Of a stretch of DNA of 64,000 bases, positions 1-10,265 are shown piece after piece. The stretch lies in contig JARKIP010000035.1 in NCBI GenBank assembly GCA_029990175.1, positions 18,341,501 to 18,405,500 on the forward strand, written 5' to 3'. Position 1 is the first letter of the stretch; every line of letters starts with the position of its first letter. The translations under genes were made by a program, and so were the position numbers. The notes under the pieces were generated by a model, which was not told where the DNA came from, made no database searches, and saw only the letters and a list, made by a program, of their open reading frames with translations. This DNA is from Petunia secreta. Lineage: Eukaryota; Streptophyta; Magnoliopsida; Solanales; Solanaceae.

Positions 1-842
1 GATGCGCAGTGCTGAAAGAGAGCAATTTCACAGACCGCTCAGCTTAACAAATTAATGAGAAAATTTAGGCTAACTTCACTGATGTATCCAGTCAGAAAAG
101 GAATTTCTGGAAATATAATATTCACATCACGCAAAATATAGTTTATTACCAATCCAGAAAATTAACTCTTAACCCTGCACTGTCTCAAATGTGATCTATT
201 TGTTTTTTTAAGAAGGTAACATACAGGTAATCTAATTGTTCATTTAAAGCTTTTACACCCTGTCATTACGCTCCCCTTAAAAAGTTAATGATTCACACCT
301 TAACACTCTTCCATTGTTCCTATGTCTCTGAGTCTCTCTTAAGCTTAACATCCAAAATTTAACATCTACAATTTTTTCCTTTTTTTTCTCTTCAAAAACA
401 TAGAGAAGAGACCATGTTTTGGCTACCACTACTGCTACTGGATTATAAATTTCAATTCCATCTTAAATATACGATATAGAAAAATATTAGTTCTTTCAAA
501 AGTTCAACGTTTTTCTTTTCAGCTCACTCCAGTTTGATGCTTCAGCTTTATCATTTACCCCGACTCTAGACTTCTTGAAAATTCGAAACGGCACACCCCA
601 CCAAAGGCATCTCATCATCTGTGCGAGAATCCGTCTCGTCTACAAAGGTTCACAAGGCTCCATGTGTTATAAATCCTATTCAAAGATGTAATCTAACATC
701 TAAGCTTTCTTATAGCAACAAATTCTTTGCTAAATTCACTAAGTATTTCATTTGCTGCAGTAATTACCATATAAACAGGAAAGTTTCCGTAATACTCAGG
801 AAAATACTCTTTAAAAATAAAAAACTTATAAAAGTTAAATGT
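1..842. other. Intergenic DNA, nothing recognised
   Basis: AT-rich sequence left of the first retrotransposon. Only short open frames are present and none has a recognisable domain. It may be part of an intron or of an older decayed repeat. Removing copy A would join this stretch to the sequence starting at 8862. Confidence 0.5.
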
Positions 843-2261
843 CTTTTTGAAACGACCTCGGTCAGTCATTTCGGAAGTTAGGACTCCGATTGGCGTGCCA
901 AAAATTTTAAAATATTCGTAAGGACCATTAGGATCTGTCTGTAAAATTTGAGTTAAATCAGACCTCGTTTGGTACGTATCAGAAGAAGATTTCAGTTTTT
1001 ATTGTCGATAAATATTAAAAAGAGGGTTTCGAGCTCAATTTTGGCGAATGAACTCTGATCCGAAATCCAAAGCGCCGTTGGGTTCGTATGATTATTTATG
1101 ACTTTTGTGAACTTTCGAAAATAAATTTCAAGGTTGTTCGGCTAGTTTCCGCTAAAATACCGAAAGTTAAATAATTTGACTTTTTTTCCTTTTAATTAAC
1201 ATATTGAGTTTCGAGAGTCCGATTTGAGATCCGCCTTAGCAAGTATGTTACATATATTTTGTATAACTGGTATGCAAAAGTTGGAATTATTTCGAGTATC
1301 ATAGGGTACCGTTTTAATTTTCGAAAAGAAAAAAATTATAAAAGAAAATAAAAGAAATAAAACAAAAGAAAAATGAAAAAGGAAAGCACAAAAGAATATG
1401 GTGGTGGCTGACTCATTAGCTTATTAAAGCTAAGAAAGGAACAGATCAACAACGAGAAACAGAGAAACAAAACAGAAAACGAAGAAGAAGACGGAGAAGG
1501 AAAAAATGCCAGAAAATGCGAAAAGAGCCGGAGAAAAATAGTATTTTCACCCCGAAAGATTCAGGTAATGATCTTAATGAATTATTTGAGTTTATTACGT
1601 GTGTTTGAATATATTTTACCGGTAAATTTTGGAATATTAGACATCATTTTAAAAAGTTCAATTAATAGTTTAAAGGATTAATTGGACCCTGATAGTGAAA
1701 TTTATTATGTATTTGTACTCAGTAAGTTATTGGCAACATATAAATATAATTTATTTAGGTTTGGTTATGTGACCTTAAACCCTGTACATAGGCCTGACCT
1801 GCGTATTGCGTATGCGAATAGGGTATCAAGTTCCTAACCAGATTGTTTTAAGATGTGAGGAATGAAGACTGTAGCCTTATATGATATATTTTTCTGCTTA
1901 TTGAACAGAGTGGGATCGTTTGGCAATGAATCCAAAAGGATAAAGCGGTTGTTGAGTAGCACTGTTAACTTTGGAACGAGGTAAGTGTTTATATCCATTT
2001 CTTTGGAGGCACCTGGTCTCGTGGATTTTCTACCACGTGTTCCTTACATGTATAGCTGCCGATAGGCATACTCATTACGCCTTAGTTTTAGATTTACATT
2101 GTATATTATATGTTATGTCCTATTGTTGGTATTGCATTGAGAATCTGAGCATTGTACTCTGGCTGTGAGTTGGCATCTACTTCCCAGCTGTCGATGAGAG
2201 TCCCGCGCCGGTGAAGGGTTATTATTGCATCATATTGCATTCATATGTATTACATTGCATA

Positions 2262-2420
2262 TCATATCGGGTGCAGGAGGATTCCGCCCCAGAAGTAGGA
2301 GGATTCCGCTCCATTGCATTTATATTGGGTGCAGGAGGATTCCGCTCCAGGAGCAGGAGGATTCCGCTCCAGGAGTAGGAGGATTCTGCCCAGGAGTAAG
2401 AGGATTCCGCTCCATCTATT
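2262..2420 (+). repeat. GGAGGATTCCGCTCC tandem module in LTR
   Basis: Imperfect head-to-tail copies of a roughly 22-base unit containing GGAGGATTCCGCTCCAGGAG. The same unit, combined with ATATGATGCAATGG spacers, forms the arrays in the two LTRs of copy B. The open frames across this stretch on both strands result from the repeat. Confidence 0.8.
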
Positions 2421-2584
2421 TGGCACACGTGACCTCAATTCATCATACTGCATTCATTCCATCTCATTGCACCGCATACTGACTATTATGTGTATTGTGT
2501 TGTGTTTTATGTATGCGGTATGTGTACTATGTCGTGGACATATCTCAGTTTGCCTATATATTTTTGGCTCGTAATATGGATTAA

Positions 2585-2720
2585 GGGAATCGGGTTGCAC
2601 GCCGCAACAGTATAAATATATGGATCGGGTTGCACGTCGCATCGGTATAAATATATGGATCGGGTTGCACGCCGCGACAGTATGAATATATGGATCGGGT
2701 TGCACGCCGCAACAGGATGT
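2585..2720 (+). promoter_or_regulatory. Four 35-bp repeats each carrying a TATA-like motif
   Basis: Four copies of a 35-base unit with the core GGGTTGCACGCCGC and the TATA-like string CAGTATAAATATATGG, reading in the sense direction of the LTR. The same module occurs in copy C at 24745-24880 and 34235-34405 but not in copy B. The position, in the second half of the LTR, would suit a promoter. That role is inferred from the motif only. Confidence 0.5.
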
Positions 2721-3379
2721 ATTTCTGATTGTTGATATGTTCGAGATACCTGCATGTTCTGGCTATCTTACGTTCCTGGTTGTTAATGAGTTTGTTATTT
2801 CATACGTGTTTCTAGTTATTATCTGACTTTTCCTTTTCATAATTTAAATAAGAGGAATTTTGTTTATCTGTTTCTTTTCTCTCTGGCTAGCTATCCTATT
2901 CTTTGAGGTGGCTAGTCTGCCCCACTTATTGAGTCTTCTTGACTCACCCTTGTTTGTTGTTTGTTTATTGTCTATTTATTTCGTTTCGGCATGTTCGCTC
3001 CAGGATTGAGTTTGCCACATTGTTCAGGAGCGAAGACGACTTCAGCTGTCAGTGTGAGCCAGCTTTTATTCCAGATGGCCACCAGTTTATTGTTTATTAC
3101 TTCCGTTGCATTTTGCTCCCTTCACGAGGTATCTGTCTTCTTTCGTACTCTTAGATGTCTAGTCTGGATAGTCCTAAACCTAGTATGTTGGGTAGTCAGC
3201 TGTAATTTCTTTTGTACAGCTTAGCGGTATCAGTATGTCTGTGTTTATTTTAAAGTCTTGCCTTATTTATGAATTGTTACATTTATTTTTCTAACATAAT
3301 TGTTAAGGGTTCGCCTGACGTGTTTAGGGGAGGATGTCGGGTGAAAGCACGGCCTAATCGGATTCCGGGTCTTGTCAGT

Positions 3380-3391
3380 TGGTATCAGAGC
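3380..3391 (+). other. Primer binding site, initiator tRNA-Met
   Basis: TGGTATCAGAGC begins two bases after the LTR end. This is the standard plant retroelement site complementary to the 3' end of initiator tRNA-Met. Confidence 0.92.
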
Positions 3392-3559
3392 CTGGTTTAG
3401 AGTCTATCCTGACTAAGACAGTGTCTAGTAGAGTCTTGCTGATGGGTTCGTAGACGTCCGTACTTATCTACGAGAGGCTATGAAGGAATTTAGGAAGTTT
3501 CACTTCCTTCTTTTCTGATCGTGCTTCGGTCTAGGATGCAAAAGTATTTTCTTTACTTC

Positions 3560-4951
3560 CTTCGTGGTAATTGTGAACCCTTTTGCGACAAATCAGCAAA
3601 TTATCGGAGTTCTGGACGAAGTAGTCTAGCCTGGGGCTATAACTACTCAAGCCCCGAGAGCTGTGGATCGTGCTGACAATCCACTTGTGCAGGCCCCAGC
3701 TGTACGAGCTCGCGATGGGCAAGGGAGCAGGGCCTTGTGGTTTCTTTGGCTCTCTACGATGCTTTTACGAGAATCTTAGCGACACAGATACCGCAAGAAC
3801 CTATTATTCGCTAGGCAGCTTATCAGGTTGCCGCAGATGCAGATGTTCAGACTTAGAGGGCTCTTGTTCTAGTTCCTGATGTTGCCTCAATAAATTATGT
3901 TCCAGAAGCAGCATGTGATGCGCCACTAATTATTCTGATTAGTCAGCTAGCCCAAGTAATAGCTCGGTATTCCGAAGATGCTGCATTATTTTATCTAGTT
4001 GAGCCTTCCGATATTCTCAAGCCATGCATCAGATAATCCCTGTTTTCAGGGTCCACCATTGAATTGGTGGGCCGCTCTCTTATTAGCTAACTTGATTCGG
4101 TTTTTCATCTAGATTCGTGGAAAAGTTCCTTTCGAGTAGAGAGCGAGATGAAAAGTGTTGCCAGTTTGAGTGGATTGGACAGGGTAGCCTGTTGGTTAGT
4201 CTGTTGGTGTTTCAGAATATGAGATTGAATTCTATAGAATGGCTGAATATGCATTAGAGCTAGTCAATGAGCCTTTCGAGAGATTAAAAGATTTATTGAT
4301 GACCTTTCTCGTTCCTTGAGATCCCAGATGGCTCGAGAAATTGAGGTTGGGACTTCATTTGATGTTGTTGTTGATATTGGTCAGAGGTATAAGGCATACC
4401 ATAAGTTAGAGCGGGAAGAGTTAGAGCTGGAGAGCAAGAAATCCCGTGGCCCTAATGGGAAATATGGTACCTCATTTGGAGGTAAGAGTTCTGATTATTT
4501 TGGGAGGTCACCTTCCAGGTTATCTTAGCTTGTGTCACGTAATTCTTAGAGTACGCCAGTAGCTCGTCCAGAGCAGCCTCAGTCTTTTCTTTACAGCTAT
4601 CAACAATCTGTCCAGCTTCTATTTTCAGCGAAAAGGTATTATCATTGTCGTGAGTCTGATTATTCTTTGAGGAGTTTTCCCTTACTCCGGCAAGTAGGCA
4701 GTTGTCCTTTTTCTCGTCATCAGGCACCTGCACAGTCGCAGGGAATTGCATTTAGATCTCAATCTGCCAAAGAAATGCCACCTTCCAGTAGAGGTCGAGA
4801 GCGTGGTGGCAGTGGTTCTTCAGAAACTGATTATCAGGGTAATGGCTCGGCTCAGTTGCAGTGGAAGTTCAATGAACTGCCAGTCTGGCAGGATGCTGAG
4901 GCATCCGATGTAGTAGACCCATGTACTTCTTCTTCCCTTAAATGTGAGTAA
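3560..4951 (+). pseudogene. Decayed gag of copy A
   Basis: Gag-like coding sequence with stops and frameshifts. The clearest part is one frame from 4316 to 4951, interrupted by stops after 4528. It includes REIEVGTSFDVVVDIGQRYKAY, a charged EREELELESKKS stretch, a tail RGRERGGSGSSE and a terminal WQDAEASDVVDP. The zinc knuckle near 4640 is degenerate: the first Cys is Tyr, and later His and Cys positions are also lost. The same protein is recognisable in copies B and C. A functional gag would bind element RNA and form the particle. This copy cannot make a full product. Confidence 0.72.
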
Positions 4952-5633
4952 AATTTAATTCTTTCGATAGATCTGGAAATGGTGTGTCTTATAATGTTTC
5001 AATGGTTTTCTTGGATGCCATTTTTATTAAGAATCGGTTGCGATAGAGGGGTGAGCTTCTTGTATGATTTATTCCTGGCATTTCCGAGATCCTCCTAGTT
5101 GATCTGGTTTAAATGTGAGAGATTTGTAAGTGAGTATCGGTATTGTTGCTTGGCATCTTGTTGTGCCTCATTCTGTTATAATGTCAAGTCAGTCTACCTC
5201 TCTTTGGAACTCAGTGTCGGTAGGATGATGGGATTCTTATTCGTCACCATCAGAAAGTGTCATTGTTTCTTCCGGCATAAAGTGGTTAGTAAGTAATAGT
5301 CGATCTATGTGTCTCCTCTTGGTTTGAGACGCTAATAGAGTCATGTTATTCTACAAGTTTGTCTCGGTATAAGAGGGTTTTCTGGTAAATTATCAGAGTT
5401 TTCTTTTTATAGGAAGGTTAAATTGACATAGATTTTGTTCCAAAAAGCTCATTTAATATCTATTTCATCAATTGCGATTCTTCGATTAGCCTGACTCGTA
5501 AGTAGTCTAGCTCTGCTAGCCAAATAAAAAAGAAGAAAAGCTTCCTGAAGCTCTAATTATTTCTATCCTTAGTCCATTTCCATCTCTCCTTCTACCAGCG
5601 TTAGTGAGCTTGGGCGGTCAGTAGCCACTTGTG

Positions 5634-5850
5634 ACGTTCCCTGTGTTGAGCCAGAGAGCGTGTCAAGGTAGCCGGGTAAGCACATTGTCATTTTTCAATG
5701 CTACTAAGGGTAATGGAGCGAGTTGTCCGACCCGTGAATTGAGCTATCGAGCGATGGTGCTTGTGGTAAATGTTTGAGAGTAGTGAACTCGAGAGTTGCA
5801 GCTGTTTGGCAACTCGAGAGGGTAATTTGGTAGCTCAGAGCTGCATTCTG
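5634..5850 (+). pseudogene. Conserved short reading frame downstream of gag, decayed in copy A
   Basis: Counterpart of the 70-residue frames at 27368-27580 and 31009-31221 in copy C, sharing the pattern FP-LSQ-CQGSRVSTL-F-ATKGN. In copy A the frame is interrupted. It lies in the same direction as gag, between gag and the polypurine tract, and matches no family I recognise. It could be a leftover of the ancestral pol or a chance frame preserved by recent shared ancestry. Confidence 0.4.
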
Positions 5851-5984
5851 TTTTAGCTAAGTTTTCTTTAATTCAGTAGACCCTGCGAGGATGCCTATTT
5901 TTATTCAACTTAGTTGTATGAGCTGAGGCTCTAAGTGGAGGAGTCTTCCTCCAATACTGAATATATATACTAAATCTCGTAGGA

Positions 5985-6858
5985 GTTTATACCACTTTTG
6001 TAACGACCCAACCTAAGGCCACGACAGAAACCTACAATGAGTGTCGATCTTTGCTAAACCCACTAATAATCTATTAATGATAGAGATAATCTTGCAACCT
6101 GATCATATATACGTACCTAGCTGCTGAAAGCATAAAGTCTGGAAAGATGACACGATTTTAACTTGTTGGCAATTAGAACACTGAGCCACAAATTCTGCTG
6201 TTTCACACTTCATTGCGTCCCACCAATGAATCTGCTTAAGATCATGGTACATCTTAGTCGAACCTGGATGAACAATGTATTTGGAATAACATGCCTCTAT
6301 CATAATCTGTCTACGTAAATCTGCAACATCAGAAACACAAAGTCTATCTTTATACATGAGAACACCGTCAGTAGTAACCCTGTTTGGTGACTCCGGTTTT
6401 CTTCTGGCTATATGTCTGTATTCAACTAGAACTGCATCCTCATACTGACGCTGTTTTACTTCATCAAAATTTAGAATTAAAGGTCTAATGCAGCTTATCG
6501 TCCATCCAGCATGGTCCAACTATATGTCTATTTTATTTTTCACTTTTTCAAGTCATAATATTTCCAATTCATAGATAATACCCTGAAATAGATGTTCAGT
6601 CAAAGATCATTCCTGGTCTGCATCACACTATCCAGTAGTATTTGCATGACCCTTATCCTTTTATGATAGACCCTGTTCAGATGAACCTTTGACATACATT
6701 AGGGTATGAGCAACTACATTCCCACAAGGAGCTTGCGGAACAACACTAACATCAACTGAGATGTTGCATAGTACGTTCGTAAAAATAATATAGCTTGCAT
6801 CAAATCTTCTATAGTGTGTAGTGACAAGGTACTTCAAAAGCTTCCCCTATTGCATCAA
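5985..6858 (-). other. Antisense foreign block in copy A
   Basis: About 870 bp found at the same internal position in copy B (13085-14046) and absent from copy C. Read on the - strand it contains an integrase N-terminal fragment. This is followed by sequence resembling another LTR end, GGTTGGGTCGTTACA, and a primer-site-like GTGGTATAAACTCC. It therefore looks like a piece of a different gypsy element, itself chimeric, held in the opposite direction to gag and the LTRs. Edges are placed by comparison with copy C and are accurate to about 15 bases. Confidence 0.7.
6103..6519 (-). pseudogene. Integrase zinc-binding domain fragment, antisense
   Basis: A 138-residue frame opposite to the host element. 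It has the Ty3/gypsy integrase N-terminal pattern: YSKYIVHPGSTKMYHDLKQI, then WWDAMKC and AQCSNCQQVK, which gives H-x7-H and C-x2-C positions. The first zinc-liganding His of HYSKY is Cys here, whereas copy B keeps it. The similarity stops just after QQVK, so the catalytic DDE core is missing. In an intact element this domain helps integrase bind LTR ends. Here it is a fragment. Confidence 0.8.
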
Positions 6859-7191
6859 GCGTGAGCTAATTCTTAGTTCCATCGACCTGTTCAATATCAA
6901 AAGATATATCGAAGAGGTGATTATCGGCTGAATCATGTTAATCCATCCAGAGTTTCGTATATCTTTGCTTTGAAAATGTAAAACTCTCTTCTCGTGATCG
7001 AGGAAGGATTAGCTTAGTCAGAATAAGCTGTGCAATGGTATTCTCATATTATCCAGATATATTTTATTCCAAAATTTCGATATGCGTGTTGTAATTCTGA
7101 TCCTGTAATATGGAAATAATGCTCATGGAGTAGCTCATGAAGGTCGTGGAAGTTCTATTGTTATCCGTGCGAATTTTTCTTTAGACTTAGG

Positions 7192-7211
7192 CTCGTTCGA
7201 GGACGAACGAG
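7192..7211. other. Perfect inverted repeat before the polypurine tract
   Basis: CTCGTTCGAGGACGAACGAG has 8-base arms around an AGGA loop, 8 bases upstream of the polypurine tract. The same hairpin is kept in copy B (12732-12751) and copy C (26830-26849). A similar GTTCGAGGACGAAC string precedes the 3' LTR of many plant gypsy elements. Confidence 0.75.
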
Positions 7212-7218
7212 AGTATAA

Positions 7219-7229
7219 GTGGAGGAGAA
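7219..7229 (+). other. Polypurine tract of copy A
   Basis: GTGGAGGAGAA lies directly against the TG of the 3' LTR, as expected for the plus-strand primer in reverse transcription. Confidence 0.85.
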
Positions 7230-8856
7230 TGAAACGACCTCGGTCAGTCGTTTCGGAAGTTAGGACTCCGATTGGCGTGCCGAGAATTTTAAAATATTCT
7301 TAAGGACCATTACGATCTGTCTGTAAAATTTGAGTTAAATCAGACCTCGTTTGGTACGTATCGGAAGAAGATTTCAGTTTTTATTGTCGATAAATATTAA
7401 AAAGAGGTTTTCGAGCTCAATATTGGCGAATGAACTCCGATTCGAAATCCGAAAGCGTCGTTGGGTTTGTATGATTATTTATGACTTTTGTGAACTTTCA
7501 AAAATAAATTTCCAGGTTGTTCGGCTAGTCTCCGCTAAAATGCCGAAAGTTAAATAATTTGACTTTTTTCCATTTAATTTGCATATTGAGTTTCGGGAGT
7601 CCGATTTGAGTTCCGCCTTAGCAAGTATGTTACATATATTTTTTATAACTGTTTTCGAGTATCATAGGGTACCGTTTTAATTTTCGAAAAGAAAAAAAAT
7701 TATAAAAGAAAATAAAAAAAATAAAACAAAAGAAAAATGAAAAAGGAAAGCACAAAAGAATATGGCGGTGGCTGACTCATTAGCTTATAAAAGCTAAGAA
7801 AGGAACATATCAACAACGAGATACAGAGAAACAAAACAGAAAATGAAGAAGAAGACGGAGAAGGAAAAAATGCCAGAAAATGTGAAAAGAGCCGGAGAAA
7901 AACAGTATTTTCACCCCGAAACATTCAGGTAATGATCTTAATGAATTATTTGAGTTTATTACGTGTGTTTGAATATATTTCAACGGTAAAACTTGGAATA
8001 TTAGACATCATTTTAAAAAGTTCAATTAATAGTTTAAAGGATTAATTGGACCCCGATAGTGAAATTGATTATATATTTATACTCAGTAAGTTATTGGCAA
8101 CATATAAATGTAATTTATTTAGGGTTTGGTTATGTGACCTTAATTCCTGCACATAGGCCTGACCTGCGTATTGCGTATGCGAACAGGGTATCAGGTTCCT
8201 AACCGGATTGTTCTAAGATATGAGGAATGAGGACTGTAGCCTTATATGATATATTTTTCGCCTTATTGAACACAGTGGGATCGTATGACAATGAATCCAA
8301 AAGGATAAAGCGGTTTTTGGGGAGCAGTGTTAACTTTGGAACGAGGTAAGTGTTTATATCCATTTCTTTGGAGGCACCTGGCCTCGTGGATTTTTTACCA
8401 CGTGTTCCTTACGTGTATAGCTGCCGATAGGCGTACTCATTACTCCTTAGCTTTGGATTTACATTGTATATTATATGTTATGTCCTATTGTTGGTATTGC
8501 ATTGAGGATCTGAGCATTGTACTCTGGCTGTGTGTTGGCATATATGTTATGTCCTATTGTTGGTATTGCATTTATTACTTCTGTTGCATTTTGCTCCCTT
8601 CAGGAGGTATCTGTCTTTTTTCGTACTCTTAGATGTCTAGTCTGGATAGCCCTAAACTTAGTATGTTGGGTAGTCAGCTGTAATTTCTTTTGTACAGCTT
8701 AGCGGTATCAGTATGTCTGTATTTTTTTTAGAGTCTTGTTCTTATTTATGAATTGTTACATTTATTTTCCTCATTTAATTGGTAAGGGTTTGCCCGGCCG
8801 GTTTAAGGGAGGATGTCGGGTGCCTGCACGGCCTAACCGGATTCCGGGTCGTGTCA
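7230..8856 (+). repeat. Copy A 3' LTR (1627 bp, internally deleted)
   Basis: Matches the 5' LTR at both ends but lacks the part equivalent to about 2176-3092. Both tandem modules are lost. At the deletion joint (8541-8572) there is a 32-base copy of the sequence at 8472-8503, which looks like templated filler. The terminal inverted repeat GAAACGAC-ctcggtca-GTCGTTTC is perfect in this copy (7231-7254). Confidence 0.93.
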
Positions 8857-8861
8857 CTTTT

Positions 8862-10260
8862 TCACTATGCTTCGTGTATAAGTCAAATATAAAGCAAAAT
8901 ATAATATCCATCATATACATTGAAGAAGTCAACATGAATGTTCCCTACATTCTGTAAATTATTAATAACATGTCATTTTGACTACCTCTATATTTCTATC
9001 GAAACCAATTCCTATTCCTATTTTTTCTGTTTTTTGTTTACAACTTCCATTGTCATTTTTCTTTGTTTACTGATTCAATACCATTTTATTACTAATTCTG
9101 TTATCATTATCTAAACGTATTCTATATGGTTTCGTTTGTTGCCTTATTTAGTTTGTCGTGTTATTCATCTTTTTAACCAATTACATATCATTATTAAACT
9201 AAATGATTCAACAAACCAATATCATCTAAGCAAAAGATTCTCTGTCTTATCCCTCGAGCACATTTTAATCTTACATTTGTAAAGCCTATTATAGTAAGCC
9301 AACTGTCCTCCAGTATCATTTAAGCATCAAACCCCTTTTTCCTATATCTTTATATATACCTTATAATAGTGTTAACGAAGTTAAGGGAGCTACAATCTAT
9401 CAGAGACCTCATTTTGATGTCCCAGAATCACTTATAGAACAACCATAATTTTTCATTCATATAGGAGTTTTATATGGATTAATAAGTTGCAACTTAACCT
9501 ACTTGCATCAAGTCATCAACAACTTTCAGAGTTGGATTCGGGTAATATGACCTATACTTGAAAGGTGTATACATCAACCTGTGATTCACTCTCTAAGATA
9601 GCATCATAGATGCATAATTAACAGGTTATCACTCTTGTCACTTGGCTCTGGAGGTTCTCACCTACCTGCATCATGGAAAAATAAATAATGTGAACAAGAT
9701 AACTTGAAAGTTGAAGTCAAGTAATAACTTAGATAGAACTATCTTGAGCACCATGCAAATAATTCAAAGTCCCAGACTTCCTTTTCAAATTTTCAGGCCA
9801 ACCTATAACGATATAACAAATTGAATCGACTAATTAGGACGATGCACATGGTGCACAACTATACATGACATCATGCACCTATTATAATGATTTCTAAACA
9901 ATGATTCAATTTGAATAGTGGAACTCTTAAACCATATCCATAATGAGGGAGTAGATTCATAGTTCTCCTCATCCCGTTACATTCAGAAATATTGTGAATT
10001 GCCTGCCCAATTATATCTAACGCTTCACAACTTAATCTCAAGATCAAATATTTAGTATTGACTCGATGAGATATAGGGAATTGGAGGTTGTTACCGGGTC
10101 GAGTTCCATAACTCAATTTGCAGTCATCTATACTTTCTACATCCAAACTTTTGGACCATTACCCAAATAAGATATCACCATTAGCAGACTTGAGTAAAAT
10201 ATGCCTAGAAAATATATTTCAAGATCAATAATTAATGTCGATTAAAAACATGACAGTTAT
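8862..10260. other. Intergenic DNA between copies A and B
   Basis: AT-rich, single-copy-looking within this window. The only notable frame is at 9871-10146 on the - strand, described separately. No transposon ends, tandem repeats or RNA genes were seen. Confidence 0.5.
9871..10146 (-). other. Unidentified 91-residue open frame
   Basis: The frame reads without stops and has ordinary amino-acid composition, including PGNNLQFPISHRVNTKYLIL and VPLFKLNHCLEIIIIG. Nearby on the same strand, at about 9505-9550, a stretch reading SYYPNPTLKVVDDLMQ is followed by a GT. These could be pieces of an old gene or of an unknown repeat. I recognise no domain and there is no clear start or exon structure, so I do not call a gene. 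Confidence 0.2.
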
Positions 10261-10265
10261 GGAAG

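Larger units (their letters stand above)
848..3377 (+). repeat. Copy A 5' LTR (2530 bp)
   Basis: TG...CA ends, followed after two bases by the primer site. The first 26 bases carry the family's terminal inverted repeat GAAACGAC/GTCGTTTC, with one mismatch here. The LTR contains two tandem-repeat modules (2262-2420 and 2585-2720) and a short open frame near its 3' end (2961-3224) that recurs in other LTR copies. It is about 0.9 kb longer than its partner at 7230-8856 because the partner has a deletion. Confidence 0.93.
848..8856 (+). mobile_element. Copy A: complete non-autonomous gypsy-like LTR retrotransposon (TR-GAG-like)
   Basis: The element starts TGAAACGACC and ends GTCGTGTCA. A perfect 5-bp target duplication CTTTT lies at 843-847 and 8857-8861. 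A primer site for initiator tRNA-Met follows the 5' LTR and a polypurine tract precedes the 3' LTR. The internal region is only about 3.85 kb. It holds a decayed gag in the sense direction and an integrase zinc-binding fragment in the antisense direction, and I found no protease, RT or RNase H. Movement would therefore have needed proteins from another element. TR-GAG is the closest known class, by inference. Confidence 0.93.

Noticed and set aside
848..8856. Copy A as an autonomous element with hidden pol
   Set aside because: I looked for RT (YMDD-like), protease and RNase H motifs on both strands of 3378-7229 and saw only gag remnants and the antisense integrase fragment.
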